NCBI GenBank assembly: GCA_013151835.1 | Contig: JAADHK010000101.1 | Span: 1-43,446, forward strand | Direction: 5' to 3' | Source of the DNA: Deltaproteobacteria bacterium | GTDB taxonomy: Bacteria > Desulfobacterota > Desulfobacteria > Desulfobacterales > Desulfosalsimonadaceae | Length of the DNA stretch: 43,446 nt | In this document: positions 40,224 through 43,446 of the stretch, one piece after another | Numbering within the stretch: position 1 is the first letter of the stretch | How the letters are laid out: the number at the start of each line of letters is the position of its first letter | Notes under the pieces: model-generated | Told to the model about the DNA's origin: nothing | What the model saw: the letters and a program-made list of their open reading frames with translations, nothing else | Databases searched by the model: none | Program-made: the position numbers and the translations under genes

Positions 40224-42845
40224 TCACCCTATCATCAACCCCACCTTGCCCAACAACTCTTCTTCGTCCACATCTCCTTTTTGAATCAGCTGGCTGATAT
40301 TATTTGCGTTCAGTTTCCTGTAATCTTCGGGGGTCAAGGCTTTTGCCGTGAGAACCAGCACCGGGATTTTAGCCATGGCCTCATTTGCCCGGATTCTATT
40401 GAGCAGCTCAAATCCGTCCATTTCCGGCATCATCAGATCTAGAATAATGCCGTCCGGGAGCGTGCGTTTTAAATACGTAAGCGCATCCTTGCCGTTGTAT
40501 GCCAGGTCAACCCGGTAGCTTTGACTCTCCAGCATTTTTTTAACCTGAATGATGGCGGCTTCATTATCCTCAATGACAAGAATTCGGCCGGTGGCTTTTG
40601 CGTCTGATTTCCCATTCGCGCCCGGTGCTTTTTGTTGCGGCTCGAAAATTTGTTCGTCCTCCACAAAATGGACGGGAACCGGCTCTTCCCATTTAACCGG
40701 CAGGATAAGCGTAAATACAGAACCTTTGCCCGAAACACTTTCAACTGCCAGATCCCCGCCAAGCATATTTGCGGATTTATATGCCAGTGTCAGCCCTAGG
40801 CCGGTTCCTTCATAGGACCTGCTGGCCCTTCCGTCCACCTGCCTGAATTCGTCAAATACATATGGCAAATCTTTTTGGGCGATGCCGATGCCGGTGTCCG
40901 CAACCGTGATAACGACTTTTCCGGCATTTTCATTCGCGGAAACTGATACGCTACCTTTTTCCGTGAATTTGACCGCGTTTGAAACAATATTTTGAATGAT
41001 CAGATGCACCATGGATTCATCGCTTTTTATGGGTGGCAGATCTTCTGACACCTGGTGGGTCAATTGAATGCCTTTTTCCCGGGCGACCGGTTCAAGGCGC
41101 TCTATGATGGTTTCAAGCAAATAGGCGAGTGAAAGCGGCTTTGGCCGGATATCCATTTTCCCGGCCTCTATTTTGGAAAGGTCCAGAATGTCGTTAATAA
41201 GGCCAAGAAGATTTTTGCCGTTGCTGCGGATGATCTCAAGATAATTTAATTCTTCTTCAGAGAGTCTGTCTTTGGCCTGGGACAAAAGAACCCGGGACAG
41301 GGCCATGACCGAGTTTAATGGGGTCCGGAGTTCGTGGCTCATGTTGGCCAGAAATTCGCCCTTTAAGCGATTGGCATCTTCCACCTGCTGTCTTTGGGCT
41401 TCCAGTTCAATATTTTGTTCCTGCAATTCTTCGGATTGGGACTTTAGTTCCTCAGTCTGGGATTGAAGCTCCTCGGTCTGTCCCTGTAGTTCCTCAGTTT
41501 GAGTCTGGAGTTCCTCGGCCTGGGCCTGGAGTTTCTCATTGTTCTCCTGGGTCACTTTCAGGAGGTTTATAATTTGCACATTTTGTGTGGCGGTGTGAAT
41601 TGAGGTTGAGAGGATGGAGGCTGCCGCTTCGAGGAATTCAATCTTAAGCGGATCTATTTCCTCAAACAGGGCCACCTCCAAAACACCGTACAATCTCTCC
41701 TCATACAGCAAGGGCTGGGCATATATGCTCCTGGGTGGTTCGCTTACGGTGCCGGTTTTAGCCTGCGCGTCTTCACTTGTGATGCCGCTTAGCAGAACCG
41801 GTTTTTTTTCAATGGCCACCTGACCCACAATCCCCTCGCCGAGCCCGAATTGGCCGGAAAAGTGTTTTCCCTCCACAAGGGCATACGATGCTTTTAGTTC
41901 ACACACGGACAGCTTTTCATCATAGATGTAAAGCGCCCCGGTGCAGGCATCCACATACCTGGATATAAAATTAAGGCCCTTTGCGACCATGGCTTCGTAG
42001 GTGAAATCGCCGGACAACTCGTTATTTAAGGTGTTCTGGCCGGTTTTGAACCAGAACTGGCCTTGCAGCCTGTCGATCAGGCTGTTGAAATCCTGCGCCA
42101 TCTGTGCAATTTCATTGTTCCCGGACAGCCCTGATTTGACAAGGGCCCCGGTTTTTGTGATTTCAGCCATGGTGTTTTTGAGGCCGGACACGCTGGAAAG
42201 AATGCTTTTTGTTATCAACCAGGTGATTAACAGGGAAAGCAACGCAACCATGCCGATAATGAGCACCGTGTTTATCAGTATCTGCTGCTGCTTATTCTCC
42301 GCCTCTTTCATGAAGTCATCTGCCTTGCTCTGGGCATAAGAAGCCAGCTCTTTCATTTTCCGGTTGAGGTTGGAAACGTAATCCGCTCCCTTTCCCCGGG
42401 CGATGCGCCCGGCGGCGTCTTTATCGCCTTTTAAAACAAGGGCTACTTCCTCCTCTTTGATAGGTTTCCAGCCGTCAAATATCGCCGTGGCTTCCTGTGC
42501 CAGTGTTTTTCCCTCTTTTCCCAGAATCAGGCGTTTGACAATGCCAAGTCGCTCATAAACATCATTTTCCGCAACTTTGACCGCTTGTATTGCCGTGTGT
42601 AATTCCAGGTCTGTGCTTGACACAACAACATCCTTCATTCCCATGTGAATTCTTAAAACTCCCGCTTGCGCTTCCAGTGCAGCGTTTGAAACTTTTAGCG
42701 GGTGTTCATACAAGGTGGAGGTCAATTTACCCAGTTCATTCATTTCGTTGACTGAAAATACCGCAAAAACGATGAATGAAAACAATACCAGCGCAAAGGT
42801 CAGCAACATTCTGCGTTTTATACTTATTTTATTCAGCCAGGTCAT
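40224..42845 (-). CDS. Membrane hybrid histidine kinase with GAF and receiver domains
   Basis: The 873-residue kinase has two transmembrane segments (about 12-33 and 190-212) bounding a periplasmic four-helix-bundle sensor. A HAMP region and a GAF domain (about 275-425) come next. A regular heptad coiled coil (about 434-490, repeating EELQ and QTEELQ) leads to HisKA with H504 (NMSHELRTPLN). The ATPase domain has ITVADTGIGIAQ and GTGLGLTL. The C-terminal receiver has ILVIEDNEAAI and IILDLMMPEMDG. The ribosome-binding site is AAGGAG. It ends 158 bp before vapB. The signal sensed is unknown. Confidence 0.93.
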   Translation of the reverse strand: MTWLNKISIKRRMLLTFALVLFSFIVFAVFSVNEMNELGKLTSTLYEHPLKVSNAALEAQAGVLRIHMGMKDVVVSSTDLELHTAIQAVKVAENDVYERLGIVKRLILGKEGKTLAQEATAIFDGWKPIKEEEVALVLKGDKDAAGRIARGKGADYVSNLNRKMKELASYAQSKADDFMKEAENKQQQILINTVLIIGMVALLSLLITWLITKSILSSVSGLKNTMAEITKTGALVKSGLSGNNEIAQMAQDFNSLIDRLQGQFWFKTGQNTLNNELSGDFTYEAMVAKGLNFISRYVDACTGALYIYDEKLSVCELKASYALVEGKHFSGQFGLGEGIVGQVAIEKKPVLLSGITSEDAQAKTGTVSEPPRSIYAQPLLYEERLYGVLEVALFEEIDPLKIEFLEAAASILSTSIHTATQNVQIINLLKVTQENNEKLQAQAEELQTQTEELQGQTEELQSQTEELKSQSEELQEQNIELEAQRQQVEDANRLKGEFLANMSHELRTPLNSVMALSRVLLSQAKDRLSEEELNYLEIIRSNGKNLLGLINDILDLSKIEAGKMDIRPKPLSLAYLLETIIERLEPVAREKGIQLTHQVSEDLPPIKSDESMVHLIIQNIVSNAVKFTEKGSVSVSANENAGKVVITVADTGIGIAQKDLPYVFDEFRQVDGRASRSYEGTGLGLTLAYKSANMLGGDLAVESVSGKGSVFTLILPVKWEEPVPVHFVEDEQIFEPQQKAPGANGKSDAKATGRILVIEDNEAAIIQVKKMLESQSYRVDLAYNGKDALTYLKRTLPDGIILDLMMPEMDGFELLNRIRANEAMAKIPVLVLTAKALTPEDYRKLNANNISQLIQKGDVDEEELLGKVGLMIG

Positions 42846-42862
42846 GGGAACTCCTTAGTTGT

Positions 42863-42935
42863 AAAGATGAACGTCGAATGCCAAAAATAAAAGATGAACG
42901 TCGAACATCGAACGTCCAACGTTGAACGTCGAATA
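42863..42935 (+). repeat. Direct repeats and 32-bp dispersed repeat, copy 2
   Basis: AAAGATGAACGTCGAA occurs at 42863-42878 and again at 42890-42905. The second is followed by the 32-bp block (42904-42935) that matches 25429-25460 in inverted orientation. The repeats sit just upstream of the membrane kinase gene. Confidence 0.7.
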
Positions 42936-42966
42936 ATGATGTCGCTACGCTCCGGCAATTATTATT

Positions 42967-43304
42967 AACCTGAAAGTCGGATAAAGCATACATTTTAAAC
43001 CAAAAACACAAGTTCATGAGCACTATATAGTTGAAAAAACATGTTTTTTTTCTTACTTTTAACATGTACATAATATATTTATACGTGCACTTTAAAGGTG
43101 GATTATGTATGGTTTTATGCAATATTATGAAAAATTCACGTCGGCGAACAGCGTGAAAAGCGACCTAATGCGATATTTACGCCTATATATGGATACGGTC
43201 TACAGTGAAAAGACCAGAAAGACCTATACGATGACAGCTTGCTAACACTGTTGTGTTTTGAAAGTATAGACCAAATAGTGTACGCTTTATCCGACTTTCA
43301 GGTT
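42967..43304. mobile_element. 338-bp element with 26-bp terminal inverted repeats
   Basis: AACCTGAAAGTCGGATAAAG at 42967 (26-bp repeat to 42992) recurs inverted at 43279-43304 with one mismatch in 26. The interior holds one short reading frame and no transposase. The flanks are ATT on both sides, a possible 3-bp target duplication. This is best read as an internally deleted insertion sequence or MITE. Confidence 0.7.
43105..43245 (+). CDS. 46-residue ORF inside the terminal-repeat element
   Basis: ATG at 43105 has AAAGGTGG five bases upstream, and the frame runs 46 codons to TAA. The product is rich in Tyr, Lys and Arg, with YEKFTSANSVKSDL and YSEKTRKTYTM. I do not recognise it. It may be the N-terminal remnant of a transposase or recombinase in an element with most of its coding region deleted. 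Confidence 0.3.
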   Translation: MYGFMQYYEKFTSANSVKSDLMRYLRLYMDTVYSEKTRKTYTMTAC

Positions 43305-43324
43305 ATTAAAAGAGAGCGTTGGGC

Positions 43325-43446
43325 TTAAGTTTTGGTTTTTCCGGCCGTTTTAATACTGGCAACGAAAATTTTGATTAATTCTTCTGTTTCATCTAAAATA
43401 TTGTCTAATAATTCAGGTTTGTTAATCAGAGGTATGCGCTGAATCA
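43325..43446 (-). CDS. Four-helix-bundle protein (23S rRNA intervening-sequence type), C-terminus only
   Basis: Reading leftwards from the window edge, a frame is open to TAA at 43325-43327. It encodes LLDNILDETEELIKIFV and ASIKTAGKTKT, an acidic helix followed by a basic tail. This resembles the C-terminal helix of S23/four-helix-bundle proteins, which are common in bacteria with many small repeats. Most of the gene is outside the window, so the call is tentative. Confidence 0.45.
   Translation of the reverse strand, partial: IQRIPLINKPELLDNILDETEELIKIFVASIKTAGKTKT

Noticed and set aside
41390-41560. Repeated ~21-base units that look like a short tandem or CRISPR-like array
   Set aside because: They encode the heptad coiled coil (EELQ and QTEELQ units) of the membrane kinase, with no spacers and clear codon-level variation.

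Overview
The window looks like chromosomal DNA from an anaerobic Desulfobacterota (deltaproteobacterial) bacterium. This is inferred from gene content (three-domain NifU plus NifS, long HflX, GlnD/GlnA, Mpl, HemL, an outer-membrane porin, many lipoproteins), from near-balanced GC, and from abundant small palindromic repeats. No genus can be named from the sequence alone. There is no rRNA operon, prophage or CRISPR array. One tRNA (Lys, CTT anticodon) is present.

Left part (1-6800, minus strand): the 5' end of an inositol-monophosphatase-like gene, then a genome-maintenance/ribosome operon read leftwards, rpsF-rpsR-DUF2232-rplI-dnaB-hflX, behind a good sigma70 promoter (5563-5591). Upstream lie tRNA-Lys with its own promoter and terminator, and a KptA/Tpt1-like gene whose usual catalytic residues are replaced.

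Middle left (6900-14200): hemL and mpl (plus strand), then minus-strand genes for a cyclic-nucleotide-binding protein, a porin, a small membrane protein, an ArsR regulator and an M48 lipoprotein protease, then a plus-strand PilZ protein. A nitrogen-control pair follows: glnD behind a sigma54-type promoter, then glnA.

Centre (19000-27800): an overlapping glycosyltransferase/LAB_N/ArnT-like trio (probable lipid A or cell-envelope sugar modification) coupled to an MtaD-type deaminase; an alpha/beta hydrolase; a Na+/Ca2+-type exchanger; and a minus-strand operon (Cys-rich HTH regulator, MOSC protein, O-methyltransferase) with a ~195-nt structured leader that could be a molybdenum- or tungsten-cofactor riboswitch.

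Right part (27800-43446): a TIGR02147-type regulator directly coupled to a large beta-propeller lipoprotein, with clustered palindromes upstream; then nifU-nifS-cysE (Fe-S cluster and cysteine supply), nadE, a radical SAM protein and a short MscS channel. The right end has an acyltransferase and two hybrid histidine kinases flanking a vapBC toxin-antitoxin pair; vapC overlaps the second kinase gene. The edge carries a 338-bp element with 26-bp terminal inverted repeats and the 3' end of a probable four-helix-bundle protein gene.

The best candidates for undescribed biology are the TIGR02147/beta-propeller lipoprotein module with its palindromes, the vapBC-kinase operon, the active-site-replaced KptA homologue, the structured leader of the HTH-MOSC operon, and a palindromic repeat whose ends supply the stop codons of the adjoining genes.
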